This document shows, piece after piece, positions 1-8,930 of a DNA stretch of 64,000 bases (position 1 is its first letter; each line of letters starts with the position of its first letter). The notes beneath the pieces were generated by a model, which was given only the letters and a program-made list of their open reading frames with translations, ran no database searches and was not told the origin of the DNA. Location of the stretch: positions 496,001-560,000 of the forward strand of contig NZ_CP068083.1 of the NCBI RefSeq assembly GCF_016725325.1. Direction: 5' to 3'. A program made the translations under genes and the position numbers. Source of the stretch: Sphingobacterium spiritivorum (GTDB lineage Bacteria; Bacteroidota; Bacteroidia; Sphingobacteriales; Sphingobacteriaceae).

Positions 1-2543
1 CAAAATTTTCACCACGCGTAAAGGATGTGATTTCCTACAGTCGAGAAGAAGCATTACGCCTTCGTCATGATTATATTGGCACGGAGCATCTTTTGCTTGG
101 TCTGATTCGTGAGGGAGATGGAGTGGCGATTAAGATTTTGAAAAATATCGGTATCGATACTGCAGCCTTGCGTCAGTCTATTGAGGATGCAGTAAAGGGT
201 TCTTCGGTGTCGCGTGCACCCATTGGCAATATGCCATTAACCAAACAAGCAGAAAAAGTACTTAAGATCACATACTTAGAAGCAAAAATATTTAAAAGTG
301 ATATCATCGGAACCGAGCATCTGATGCTGGCAATTCTGCGCGATGATGAAAATATCGCTTCGCAGATTCTTCAGCAATATCAGATATCATATGATGTCTT
401 CAAAAGTGAAGTGGAACAGAATAAAACCACTATCACAGATGAAGCTCCGGGATCATCTGCCGGTGGCGAGGATGAATATCCTGAAGAGGAACAATTCAAT
501 CAGCCTAAAAAGGTATCCGATATCAAATCCAAAACTCCGGTATTGGACAATTTCGGACGTGACCTTACAAAAGCTGCAGAAGAAGGTCGTCTGGATCCGA
601 TTGTAGGCCGTGAAAAAGAGATCGAACGTGTTTCGCAGATTTTATCACGCCGTAAAAAGAACAATCCGTTGCTGATCGGTGAGCCGGGTGTCGGTAAATC
701 TGCTATCGCAGAAGGTCTGGCACTCCGTATTATTCAACGTAAAGTATCCCGTGTTCTCTTCAACAAACGTGTCGTTACTTTAGATCTGGCATCATTGGTA
801 GCCGGCACTAAATATCGCGGACAGTTTGAAGAGCGTATGAAAGCGGTCATGAATGAACTGGAAAAATCACCTGACGTGATCTTGTTTATCGATGAGATTC
901 ACACCATAGTAGGTGCAGGAGGAGCGTCTGGTTCACTGGATGCGTCCAATATGTTCAAACCAGCCCTGGCAAGAGGTGAGATTCAATGTATCGGTGCGAC
1001 TACTCTTGATGAATATCGTCAGTACATCGAGAAAGATGGTGCTTTAGACCGTCGTTTTCAACGTGTCACTATCGAACCAGCAACTCATGATGAGACAGTA
1101 GAGATTCTGAACCGTATCAAAGAAAAATACGAAGAGCATCACAATGTAAACTATACTCCTGAAGCTATCGAAGCCTGTGTATCTCTGACAACGAGATATA
1201 TCACAGACCGTTTTCTTCCGGATAAAGCGATCGATGCACTGGATGAAGCTGGATCACGTGTTCACTTAAACAATATCCATGTTCCGCAATCCATTATCGA
1301 TATCGAACAGAAGATTGAAGAAGTGAAGATCGAGAAAAACAAAGTGGTACGCAGTCAGAAATACGAAGAGGCTGCAAAACTTCGTGATTCGGAGAAAAAA
1401 TTACTCGAAGAGTTAGAACGTGAAAAAACGGCCTGGGAAGCAGAAACCAAAACGAAACGCTACGTCGTTACGGAAGATAATGTAGCTGAAGTCGTATCCA
1501 TGATGACCGGTATTCCTGTACAACGGGTAAGCCAGACAGATAGCCAGAAGCTATTAAATATGGGTGAATCGATGAAAGGCCGTATTATCGGACAAGACGA
1601 TGCTGTACAAAAACTGGTTAAAGCTATCCAACGTACGCGTGCAGGACTGAAAGATCCTAAGAAACCTATCGGTTCCTTTATCTTCCTGGGTCCTACAGGT
1701 GTAGGTAAAACAGAGCTTGCAAAAGAACTTGCTCGATTTATGTTTGATTCTGAAGATTCACTGATCCAGATTGACATGAGTGAGTATATGGAGAAATTTG
1801 CAGTATCCCGATTAGTGGGAGCGCCTCCGGGATATGTAGGCTATGAAGAAGGTGGTCAGCTTACGGAAAAAGTACGTCGTAAACCTTATGCTGTAGTCTT
1901 ACTGGATGAGATTGAAAAAGCTCACCCGGATGTATTCAACTTATTGTTACAGGTATTGGATGAAGGTCAGTTGACAGATAGTCTGGGACGTCGTGTAGAC
2001 TTCCGTAATACGATTATTATTATGACTTCCAATATCGGAGCCCGTCAGTTGAAAGAATTCGGACAGGGAGTAGGTTTTACTACTGCTGCAAAAAGCAATC
2101 AGGCAGATTCACATTCAAGAGGTGTGATAGAGACAGCCTTGAAGCGTGCATTTGCTCCTGAATTTTTAAACCGTATCGATGATGTCATTGTCTTCAATTC
2201 GTTAACAAAAGAAAACATTTTCAAAATCATTGATATTGAACTGAGATCTCTGTTCACACGTATAGAAGGATTGGGTTATAAAATTCAGTTGACCGATACT
2301 GCTAAAGAATTCATTGCAGAAAAAGGCTATGATACCAATTTTGGAGCTCGTCCGTTGAAACGTGCTATTCAAAAATATCTGGAAGATCCGATTGCTGAAG
2401 AAATCCTGAAAGGAGAACTTCAGAGCGGGGCTACGTTAACGGTAGATCTGGATAAGGAGAAAAGTGAAATTACAGTTAAAGGTGAATCTCCGAAGGGAGG
2501 CAAAGACAAGCCAAAAGAATCTGATGTATCAAAAGATAATTAA
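1..2543 (+). CDS. clpC: ATP-dependent Clp protease ATP-binding subunit ClpC (5' end cut by window)
   Basis: AAA+ unfoldase that feeds substrates to the ClpP peptidase in the cytoplasm. The frame is open from base 3 (…[17 protein letters not shown]…), so the true start lies left of the window and the GTG at 27 is an internal Val codon. Two Clp-N repeats fill the first ~115 visible residues. Walker A of the first AAA domain is GEPGVGKS (about residue 218 counted from base 27) and of the second is GPTGVGKT (about 555). Between them lies a UVR-type coiled segment ([15 protein letters not shown]), which separates ClpC from ClpA and ClpB. The C-terminal tail is Lys/Asp/Glu rich. No mcsA or mcsB is seen downstream. 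A strong terminator follows, so it ends its transcript. Family assignment is secure. Confidence 0.95.
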   Translation, partial: KFSPRVKDVISYSREEALRLRHDYIGTEHLLLGLIREGDGVAIKILKNIGIDTAALRQSIEDAVKGSSVSRAPIGNMPLTKQAEKVLKITYLEAKIFKSDIIGTEHLMLAILRDDENIASQILQQYQISYDVFKSEVEQNKTTITDEAPGSSAGGEDEYPEEEQFNQPKKVSDIKSKTPVLDNFGRDLTKAAEEGRLDPIVGREKEIERVSQILSRRKKNNPLLIGEPGVGKSAIAEGLALRIIQRKVSRVLFNKRVVTLDLASLVAGTKYRGQFEERMKAVMNELEKSPDVILFIDEIHTIVGAGGASGSLDASNMFKPALARGEIQCIGATTLDEYRQYIEKDGALDRRFQRVTIEPATHDETVEILNRIKEKYEEHHNVNYTPEAIEACVSLTTRYITDRFLPDKAIDALDEAGSRVHLNNIHVPQSIIDIEQKIEEVKIEKNKVVRSQKYEEAAKLRDSEKKLLEELEREKTAWEAETKTKRYVVTEDNVAEVVSMMTGIPVQRVSQTDSQKLLNMGESMKGRIIGQDDAVQKLVKAIQRTRAGLKDPKKPIGSFIFLGPTGVGKTELAKELARFMFDSEDSLIQIDMSEYMEKFAVSRLVGAPPGYVGYEEGGQLTEKVRRKPYAVVLLDEIEKAHPDVFNLLLQVLDEGQLTDSLGRRVDFRNTIIIMTSNIGARQLKEFGQGVGFTTAAKSNQADSHSRGVIETALKRAFAPEFLNRIDDVIVFNSLTKENIFKIIDIELRSLFTRIEGLGYKIQLTDTAKEFIAEKGYDTNFGARPLKRAIQKYLEDPIAEEILKGELQSGATLTVDLDKEKSEITVKGESPKGGKDKPKESDVSKDN

Positions 2544-2563
2544 GATTATTACTAAATAATTAG

Positions 2564-2590
2564 AAAAGCACCGAAATACGCGGTGCTTTT
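2564..2590 (+). terminator. Rho-independent terminator after clpC
   Basis: Perfect 10-bp stem (AAAAGCACCG / CGGTGCTTTT) with a 7-base loop, ending in a T run, 20 bases after the clpC stop. Confidence 0.85.
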
Positions 2591-2690
2591 CTATTGTGGC
2601 CAAATTTTTGCTTAAACACTTTAAACTTTTTTAACATTTCATTGTCTTAATAACATAGATAACAAATATTAATTTTAAAACTCACATAAC

Positions 2691-3104
2691 ATGAAAAGAA
2701 TTCTATTAGCCCTATTAGTGATCGGCACGACAATTGGTTTGTCCAGCTGTACAAAAGAGTATATTACCAACTCTCTGCCAGGAGTGAGTTATGTTTTAGC
2801 CGTTAAACAAGGAGACTGGCAGTTGCAAAGTGGAACAGACAGATACAAAACTACTATCTCTATGCCTCAGTTAGATTCAAGATATTTTGAGGATGGAGAT
2901 GTTAGTGTAGCTATATCTTACGATAACGACAAAACATCCTATAAACTTATTCCTGCAGTAATTCGTAATTATAGCTATGAAGCAAGTTACCGTGTAGGTA
3001 GCGTTGAAATTGAAGCGACAGAAGTTGGAACTAATCCAACTATAGTTCCTCCAGGCGATATGCTTGTAAAAATTGTTTTGACAGATGCTGAAATCGGTAA
3101 CTAA
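2691..3104 (+). CDS. small exported lipoprotein, function unknown
   Basis: 137-residue protein with a type II signal peptide: Met-Lys-Arg start, hydrophobic core and lipobox LSSC, so Cys20 would be lipidated. The mature part has a β-rich pattern with alternating aromatic and polar residues (SYVLAVKQGDWQ, YRVGSVEIEATEV), as in small periplasmic or outer-membrane β-sandwich lipoproteins of Bacteroidota. I recognise no catalytic motif. It stands alone between two terminators and is probably monocistronic. Its function cannot be read from the sequence. Confidence 0.8.
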   Translation: MKRILLALLVIGTTIGLSSCTKEYITNSLPGVSYVLAVKQGDWQLQSGTDRYKTTISMPQLDSRYFEDGDVSVAISYDNDKTSYKLIPAVIRNYSYEASYRVGSVEIEATEVGTNPTIVPPGDMLVKIVLTDAEIGN

Positions 3105-3122
3105 GAATTACTGATTCCTAAT

Positions 3123-3161
3123 AAAAAAATGCCTGCAATACTTATATTGCAGGCATTTTTT
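3123..3161. terminator. bidirectional terminator between convergent genes
   Basis: A-tract, long stem (ATGCCTGCAATA / TATTGCAGGCAT), 4-base loop, T-tract. It is usable in both directions, between the lipoprotein gene and the convergent Crp/Fnr-type gene. Confidence 0.85.
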
Positions 3162-3221
3162 TATTAGCCTGTTTTAATGTCTTTCTTTAATCCTTCTCTA
3201 TATTTGATCATTCAACATTGA

Positions 3222-3839
3222 TTATCTTTTCAATATTTTTCTGCGTATACGACTTAAGCTAGATGGGGTAATACCCAGATAGGTTGCTATATCATGTATT
3301 TTTACCCGTTTAAAAATAAAAGGTCTGTGATGAAGAAGCTGAAGATAATTTTCCTCGTGACTATTACTTTTAAATTGTATTAATCTATTTAATGCCAAAA
3401 AATAGGCTGCACGTAACATATTGAATTCTAATTTTTCATAATTGCTATTTTTTTCACGCAAAGCGCAATTATCGTGGTGGCTCAATGCGAACACCTCAAC
3501 ATCTTCGATAGCCTTTATTGACAAATAAGAGGGTTTTTGCGTGCTAAAACTATAATAATCTCCACACCACTCCCCTTCAAAATTAAAATCAATTATAAAC
3601 TCTTCTGTATCCTTTTCCTGAATATATTTTGTCGCCCCTTTTGTTAAAAAAAAGTATTCGGAACACACTTCACCTTTTGTGAGTAAATATTGATTTTTTT
3701 TAAAACTCTTCTGTTTTAATCTGGCAAGTTTCTGAAAAAATTCTTCATCGGAAAGCGGGAAAAAATAATCCCAGCTTTTTCTAATATCAGCAATCAGTTG
3801 CCCTGAAAACACTCTGTCCTCAAATTCGAAATTATACAT
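3222..3839 (-). CDS. Crp/Fnr-family transcriptional regulator
   Basis: 205 residues. Residues ~30-145 fit a cyclic-nucleotide-binding β-barrel fold (KSFKKNQYLLTKGEVCSEYFFLTKGATKYI). The C-terminus, about 180-203, is a short helix-turn-helix (HDIATYLGITPSSLSRIRRK). No Fnr-type Cys cluster is present, so iron-sulfur sensing is unlikely and the ligand is unknown. Many Bacteroidota carry orphan regulators of this shape. It is divergent from the exported protein at 4236 and shares a 396-bp AT-rich intergenic with it, so that gene is a natural candidate target. This link is inference. Confidence 0.85.
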   Translation of the reverse strand: MYNFEFEDRVFSGQLIADIRKSWDYFFPLSDEEFFQKLARLKQKSFKKNQYLLTKGEVCSEYFFLTKGATKYIQEKDTEEFIIDFNFEGEWCGDYYSFSTQKPSYLSIKAIEDVEVFALSHHDNCALREKNSNYEKLEFNMLRAAYFLALNRLIQFKSNSHEENYLQLLHHRPFIFKRVKIHDIATYLGITPSSLSRIRRKILKR

Positions 3840-4235
3840 GGGAATGTTTCTAATGGTTAATAATCGATTATAATTCTTTTGTTTGTCAACCTTAAAAACG
3901 AAAAAAAATATCGTTTATAAATAAAGGTACAATTTTTAACAAAAAATAAACAACATAAGAATCTAATTTATAACACTTTAACTTCTCCCTATCTAAACCT
4001 TTATTCAATAATAGAAGTTTATTTGCGGGAGCTCAGCACCCGGCATCGACTTTTTATTGTCTTATGTTTATTTATTTTTCAAAAAATCAACTTAAGACAA
4101 TATTCACAACTATTTATCTGTCAGTTTATTACATATTTTTCAAACAGCAAATCCGAGATTTGTAATCTGACAATAATTATATTCTTTTCAAGAAGTTGAT
4201 ATCAAATCAGAAGCTAACTTAAAACACTGGTAATC
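3840..4235. promoter_or_regulatory. 396-bp divergent intergenic region, probable promoters
   Basis: Very AT-rich and without a supportable gene. On the minus strand, TTG followed 19 bases later by TATTTTTT resembles a Bacteroidota -33/-7 promoter for the Crp/Fnr gene. A 12-bp perfect palindrome ATAATCGATTAT lies at 3860-3871, just upstream of the regulator start, a possible autoregulatory operator. A short GC-rich patch near 4026-4050 can form CGGG…CCCG but matches no RNA I know. Confidence 0.35.
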
Positions 4236-5327
4236 ATGAAAAATATACTATTACTGATATTAATTGCAGTGATAATAGGCTGCCCATCCTATGCACAGAC
4301 CGGGATAGGAACAAAATCTCCGAATCCTTCTGCTATTTTGCATCTGGACGTCAGCTCGTTGCCAGCCAATAATAAGAAAGGATTTTTGGGACCTCAGGTC
4401 GAGTTACTATCAGCCACAGACGTTAAAACTATTCCGTCACCTGCCAGAGGTTTAATTGTTTATAATTTGGGTACAGGAGGATTATCTTATGAAGGTTATG
4501 TCTTTTGGAATGGCACTTCCTGGAGAACGTTTGAAGGTGGAACTACTTTAAACGGAACTATTGGTGCGATTAATTGTTCAGGAGCCGAATTGTTTCCAAA
4601 TAATTATACATCAGGTGTTCCCTATTCGGGCACCATGAAAGTACCCTATACGGACGGCAATGGAGGTTCCTATTCCGGAGGCACTCCAATACCATCGACA
4701 GGTGTAACCGGACTTACAGCTACTTTACAGTCTGGCAAAACAAATGTGGGATCTGGTGAGCTTTTATATGCAGTAACAGGTACACCTAGTAATTCTTCTC
4801 CGGATTTGGTAACATTTTCTTTATCGGCCACAGCAGGCGCCTCAGGCTGTAGCGTTACAGTAGGACGAACATTATTCGATTCGGAGGGCAGTAAAGTGTA
4901 TAAAGTAAAACACCGTGGCAGAAATATTGATACGGATGGATTTCCTAAGCCAACTTTATTAGCACCTGAAATGAATTTACAGTTTAGATGGGCAGTTATA
5001 GCGGGAGTTAATCGACTACAGGTCAGACTGGTAAATCAACCATCTGCCAATGTCAATGTTTTTTATATAGGTCACTGGTCAGGATCTTCTCACGGTTCTT
5101 CTGATATTTCACTTACTTTTACTTCTGTAAATTATAATACTTACCAAAATATAGATGGTGTCTGGAACAACAACTGGGGTTATTATTATCAATTTGCAAG
5201 CAATGAACTTCGTTCTGGTACCAATAATCCACTTAATTTTGTCGCAAACTTATACGGATTATGTGGCTTTAATAATGGATGGGGCGCTGCAAATGAACCT
5301 TATTCTTTGGCTTTAGAACTTTTCTGA
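4236..5327 (+). CDS. exported surface protein, function unknown
   Basis: 363 residues with a Sec signal peptide (about residues 1-20, ending YAQ). The mature N-terminus TGIGTKSPNPSAILHLD, followed by the KGFLGPQVEL and RGLIVYNLGTGG…WNGTSWR blocks, is the recurrent N-terminal module of Bacteroidota exported proteins that resemble tail-fibre or collar proteins. Residues ~105-205 are Gly/Ser/Thr-rich and probably Ig-like. The C-terminal ~150 residues are aromatic-rich (NNNWGYYYQFASNE, FNNGWGAANEPY). No lipobox and no T9SS C-terminal signal are obvious. It stands alone, divergent from a Crp/Fnr regulator. Adhesin, matrix protein or carbohydrate-binding protein are all possible. Confidence 0.75.
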   Translation: MKNILLLILIAVIIGCPSYAQTGIGTKSPNPSAILHLDVSSLPANNKKGFLGPQVELLSATDVKTIPSPARGLIVYNLGTGGLSYEGYVFWNGTSWRTFEGGTTLNGTIGAINCSGAELFPNNYTSGVPYSGTMKVPYTDGNGGSYSGGTPIPSTGVTGLTATLQSGKTNVGSGELLYAVTGTPSNSSPDLVTFSLSATAGASGCSVTVGRTLFDSEGSKVYKVKHRGRNIDTDGFPKPTLLAPEMNLQFRWAVIAGVNRLQVRLVNQPSANVNVFYIGHWSGSSHGSSDISLTFTSVNYNTYQNIDGVWNNNWGYYYQFASNELRSGTNNPLNFVANLYGLCGFNNGWGAANEPYSLALELF

Positions 5328-5337
5328 CACTGCAAAA

Positions 5338-5373
5338 ATTATCTAAAGGAATTCATAAATTTCTTTAGATAAT
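5338..5373 (+). terminator. hairpin terminator after the exported-protein gene
   Basis: 16-bp stem (ATTATCTAAAGGAATT / AATTTCTTTAGATAAT, one G·U pair) around a 4-base loop, 11 bases after the stop. The U tract is weak, so termination is likely but not certain. Confidence 0.55.
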
Positions 5374-5495
5374 GAGTTAGGCCGATTTTAAGCAGAAAGC
5401 GAGTTTCATTCAAAAAAGCAGAGTTTAAATAAATCCCGGACCGGTGTTCCGTAAATCAGGGGTAATTAAGGGTTATATCAGGAAACAAAAATTGC

Positions 5496-7157
5496 TCAAC
5501 CCTCAATCAGTTCCGTTGCATGTTTGATTGCAGCTTCTCCGGGATTGGCTCCGCTCAGCATCTGAGCCACCTCAACAACACGCTCCTGATGATTTAACAA
5601 TACAATATTTGACTGGGTCTTGTCTTCTTTATCTTCCTTATATACTTTAAAATGACTTTTTCCTTTGGAAGCTATCTGTGGCAAATGTGTGATTGCCAGT
5701 ACCTGCATGTGGGAAGCCAGGCGTTGCATAATCTCTCCCACTTTCAGCGCCACCTCTCCTGATATACCCGTATCTATCTCATCAAATATAATGGTTGGCA
5801 ACGCCGTAGAACGGGCAATTAACGATTTAATGGCAAGCATCACCCGCGAAAGTTCTCCTCCGGATGCTACTTTATGTATGGGTTGTAATTCCTGCCCTTT
5901 ATTAGCTGAAAAAAGAAACTGTACACTATCTTGTCCGGATTCTTTAAATTGTGTCTCATCGAGAGATTGCAGGTCAATATATAACCTTGCATGTGGCATA
6001 CCGACTTCTGTCAGGACTGCAGCCACATGGTCCTGAATCTGTGGTAATACATCTTTTCTGGATGCAGAGAGTTGACCGGCAAGATCTTTTAATGCCTGCA
6101 TAACAGATGTAAGCTGCTTTTCCAGTGTAATCAACAATTCTTCCTGCGAAGAAGCCGATATGATCTTACTCTCCAAATCATTACGTAAGGCTATCAGTTC
6201 GCCAACCTCTTCCACACGATGCTTCTTTTGAAGGGTATAAATGATATTCAGGCGATCATTGACCGAATCCAGACGGGACTCATCCAATACAACGGTCTGT
6301 TCCAGTCCTTCGATTTCATTCACGATATCCTTGAGTTCAATATGCGTGCTCTGCAGTCTGGTGAAAAGATCTTCTGAAGCCGGCATATATTTTTCAATAT
6401 GTTGCAGCTGTACCAGTGCATCTTTAATCAAAGACACAGCATTAGCCTCCTGTTCGGTCAGGTAGTTAACTGCGCTCAGCAATCCTCTTTTTATTTCTTC
6501 TGCATTCTCCAGCTGCTGCTGTTCTTCTTCAAGTCTGGTCTGTTCCCCTTCCTGCAGATTGGCCTGTTCCAGTTCATCAAACAAGAATTGGTGGTAGTCC
6601 AGTTCCGCATTTGCATTTTTGATAGCTCCTTTAAGTTCCTCCAGTTTTTTTCTGGTTGCTCTGTATTCCTTAAATGTCTTTTCAAAAGCTACCTTTAATT
6701 CCGCATTACCTGCGATACTGTCTATTACTAATAACTGGAAAGCTTCTGTATTAATCTGCAATGTAGCGTGCTGAGAGTGCACATCAATCAGCTGCTCTCC
6801 CAGGCTTTTCAACAGGGTCAGGTTGACAGGAGAATCATTGATAAAAGCACGTGATTTTCCGTCTACGCTGATTTCTCTCCGAATGATGGTTTCGGTTTCA
6901 TAGTCCATATCATGCTCATCAAAAAAGGATTGCAGATGATATGCTCCTATATTGAAATATCCTTCGATAATACATTTTTGATCCTGATTGAAAAAGTATT
7001 TACCTTCGATACGGCTTCCCAATATCAGAGAAAGTGCTCCCATAATAATAGACTTACCGGCACCTGTTTCTCCGGTGATGATATTTAAGCCTTTATCAAA
7101 GGAAATATCCAACGTATCGATCAGTGCATAGTTTCGAATATAAAGACGGCTCAGCAT
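5496..7157 (-). CDS. recN: DNA repair protein RecN
   Basis: 553-residue SMC-like ATPase of double-strand-break repair, a usual length for RecN. Walker A GETGAGKS is at residues 29-36 after the conserved start LSRLYIRNYALID. Two coiled-coil arms fill ~150-370. The C-terminal ABC signature is ASGGELSRVMLAIKSL, followed by Walker B IIFDEIDTGISG and the switch motif ITHLPQIAS. It sits just downstream of the PorD-type gene on the same strand, 87 bases apart, an arrangement common in Bacteroidota. Identification is secure. Confidence 0.95.
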   Translation of the reverse strand: MLSRLYIRNYALIDTLDISFDKGLNIITGETGAGKSIIMGALSLILGSRIEGKYFFNQDQKCIIEGYFNIGAYHLQSFFDEHDMDYETETIIRREISVDGKSRAFINDSPVNLTLLKSLGEQLIDVHSQHATLQINTEAFQLLVIDSIAGNAELKVAFEKTFKEYRATRKKLEELKGAIKNANAELDYHQFLFDELEQANLQEGEQTRLEEEQQQLENAEEIKRGLLSAVNYLTEQEANAVSLIKDALVQLQHIEKYMPASEDLFTRLQSTHIELKDIVNEIEGLEQTVVLDESRLDSVNDRLNIIYTLQKKHRVEEVGELIALRNDLESKIISASSQEELLITLEKQLTSVMQALKDLAGQLSASRKDVLPQIQDHVAAVLTEVGMPHARLYIDLQSLDETQFKESGQDSVQFLFSANKGQELQPIHKVASGGELSRVMLAIKSLIARSTALPTIIFDEIDTGISGEVALKVGEIMQRLASHMQVLAITHLPQIASKGKSHFKVYKEDKEDKTQSNIVLLNHQERVVEVAQMLSGANPGEAAIKHATELIEG

Positions 7158-7244
7158 ATATATAAATCTAAATTCAAAAGTAAAAAATTAATGTTATGAA
7201 GATATTACCACATGTTAGTTGTCCGTTATCCAGGATTTTCTAAT

Positions 7245-8138
7245 CTATTTTCGGATTTCTTCGTACTTAGTTGAATTTGCAGGATCCAACTCCACCAGCA
7301 GATTATAGGCTTTTACGCCTTCATTGCCCGGCATACGGCTGAATATACCTACAAACTCATTAGATTTAGCACTGTAAAATGCAGATGTCAGAATATTTCC
7401 ACTATTGTTTCTGTCCACCTCTTTAAGTTTAGGAAGAAGTGTTCCCATTTCCGTACGTGCCTGTGGTTCATTTTCAGCCATTTTATCCAATCCGTTTATA
7501 TGGTAATTATAGGCAAAATCGCGGTATGCCACATAACGGCGATCGGTGAGGTTTGTGATCAGCCAGTACCGGTTGTCAAAAGCATCCATAGAGCGCCAAC
7601 CTACATAGTCGCCGTTTTGGGAGTAATTGACAATATCCCTTGCTACAGAGAAATATGTATTTCCGCCGTACAACTTAAAAGAATCTGCGTCCATACCGAT
7701 AATTACATTGGCATAAAAGCCCAGCAAAGAGGCCAGATTGCTCATATACTGATTCTCATTATAATCGAGGATATCTCCTTCTATATAGGAGAAATTGAAA
7801 TACTTGTCATTAAATGCCAATATAGGACTGTTATAATTTGTACCATAGACAGGTCTTGATGAGAAAACCTGTGCTGTACCCTTAAATTCTTTAGAACCAT
7901 CCCAGGAAGTAATCGTGATGACCAGTGCACCATCAATACGTTCTTCGTTCTGAACTTTATTTCCAGTCCAGGTCCTGTTGTTTAAAAAATCAGAAATTGC
8001 TTTCTGCAGAACTTCCAGAGCACGTTTATTGGTATTCTGTACCTGTGGAGACTGCACCTCTACACGAATATTGAGTTCCTGTGCGAAACTTCGTGATATC
8101 AGCATACTCAATAAAAGAATACAGACTATTTTATACAT
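7245..8138 (-). CDS. porD: DUF4835 / PorD-type protein (type IX secretion associated)
   Basis: 297 residues with a Sec signal peptide ending SFAQ. The segments QELNIRVEVQSPQVQNTNK, NNRTWTGNKVQNEERIDG and YYANVIIGMDADSF-like (here FYANVIIGMDADSFKLYGG) are hallmarks of the DUF4835 family. Members are annotated as PorD and linked to the type IX secretion machinery of Bacteroidota. The protein is periplasmic or outer-membrane associated and its molecular role is unclear. The recN neighbour is the usual context. The family call is strong; a T9SS role in this organism is inference, because no other Por genes are in the window. Confidence 0.85.
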   Translation of the reverse strand: MYKIVCILLLSMLISRSFAQELNIRVEVQSPQVQNTNKRALEVLQKAISDFLNNRTWTGNKVQNEERIDGALVITITSWDGSKEFKGTAQVFSSRPVYGTNYNSPILAFNDKYFNFSYIEGDILDYNENQYMSNLASLLGFYANVIIGMDADSFKLYGGNTYFSVARDIVNYSQNGDYVGWRSMDAFDNRYWLITNLTDRRYVAYRDFAYNYHINGLDKMAENEPQARTEMGTLLPKLKEVDRNNSGNILTSAFYSAKSNEFVGIFSRMPGNEGVKAYNLLVELDPANSTKYEEIRK

Positions 8139-8265
8139 AAGATTAATAAGTAAAGCGTTTAGTCAAATATAGGATTATTTTACAGGTTTTCTATATACCT
8201 GTCCCCAACTTATCTGCCTTGCGGAAGGCTTCTCTTTTCAGACTGAATTGCTTATTTTTGTCCTA

Positions 8266-8889
8266 ATGCCTGATTATACCAAACAATTACAAAAATACAT
8301 GCCGAAACTGGCTGCTCCTATTATCTCTCAATGGATCATTGACTCTAAATGTTCTTTTAAGATAAGCCGTGCACGTGCTACAAAATTGGGTGATTATCAG
8401 GCTCCGTACCGCGGAGAATCCCATAAGATTTCCGTTAACAACAATCTTAATCCTTATTCTTTTCTGATTACCACTATTCACGAATTTGCACATCTCCGAA
8501 CGTGGCAACAACATAAGAATAAGGTAAAACCACACGGAACGGAATGGAAAGACAATTTCAAATTCCTGATGCAGCCTTTTCTGAAGCTGCATATTTTTCC
8601 GGAAAAAATACTGCATGCTGTTATCAAATACCTCAATAATCCTGCAGCCTCCAGCTGTACCGACCTGCATCTGTTCAGGACTTTAAAGGAATATGACAGT
8701 GCACAATCTCCAATCATAACGGTGGAGATGCTCAATCAGGATGATCTGTTTTCAATGAAAAACGGGCGTGTATTTCAACGAAAAGAACGAATCCGTAAAC
8801 GGTACAGGTGTGTAGAAGTCTCTACCAACCGGATTTATCTCTTTCATCCGATCGCAGAGATATATCCTATCCCCGATCCATCTCTATAA
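8266..8889 (+). CDS. SprT-like zinc metalloprotein
   Basis: 207 residues from the ATG at 8266 (a TTG at 8248 is in frame, but the ATG gives the usual start). The zinc-protease motif HEFAH is at residues 72-76 and a further ligand His in KPHGTEWKDNF follows about 24 residues later, matching the SprT-like domain. The family includes SPRTN-like proteases and uncharacterised bacterial SprT. The C-terminus (KRYRCVEVSTNRIYLF) is a small Cys-poor ribbon, unlike the zinc ribbon of E. coli SprT. It is probably cytoplasmic; the substrate is unknown. It precedes the M28 peptidase on the same strand by 41 bases. Confidence 0.85.
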   Translation: MPDYTKQLQKYMPKLAAPIISQWIIDSKCSFKISRARATKLGDYQAPYRGESHKISVNNNLNPYSFLITTIHEFAHLRTWQQHKNKVKPHGTEWKDNFKFLMQPFLKLHIFPEKILHAVIKYLNNPAASSCTDLHLFRTLKEYDSAQSPIITVEMLNQDDLFSMKNGRVFQRKERIRKRYRCVEVSTNRIYLFHPIAEIYPIPDPSL

Positions 8890-8930
8890 TCAGAATATTT
8901 CTTGTATTTTTATTCTTCAAACTACTATTT

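Noticed and set aside
4026..4050. tRNA or small RNA in the GC-rich patch
   Set aside because: Only a 4-bp stem with a 9-base loop; no cloverleaf arms or conserved TΨC/anticodon sequence.
5665..6036. Open frame antisense to recN
   Set aside because: Cys/Ser-rich reading with no start context; it is the shadow of the conserved RecN C-terminal domain.
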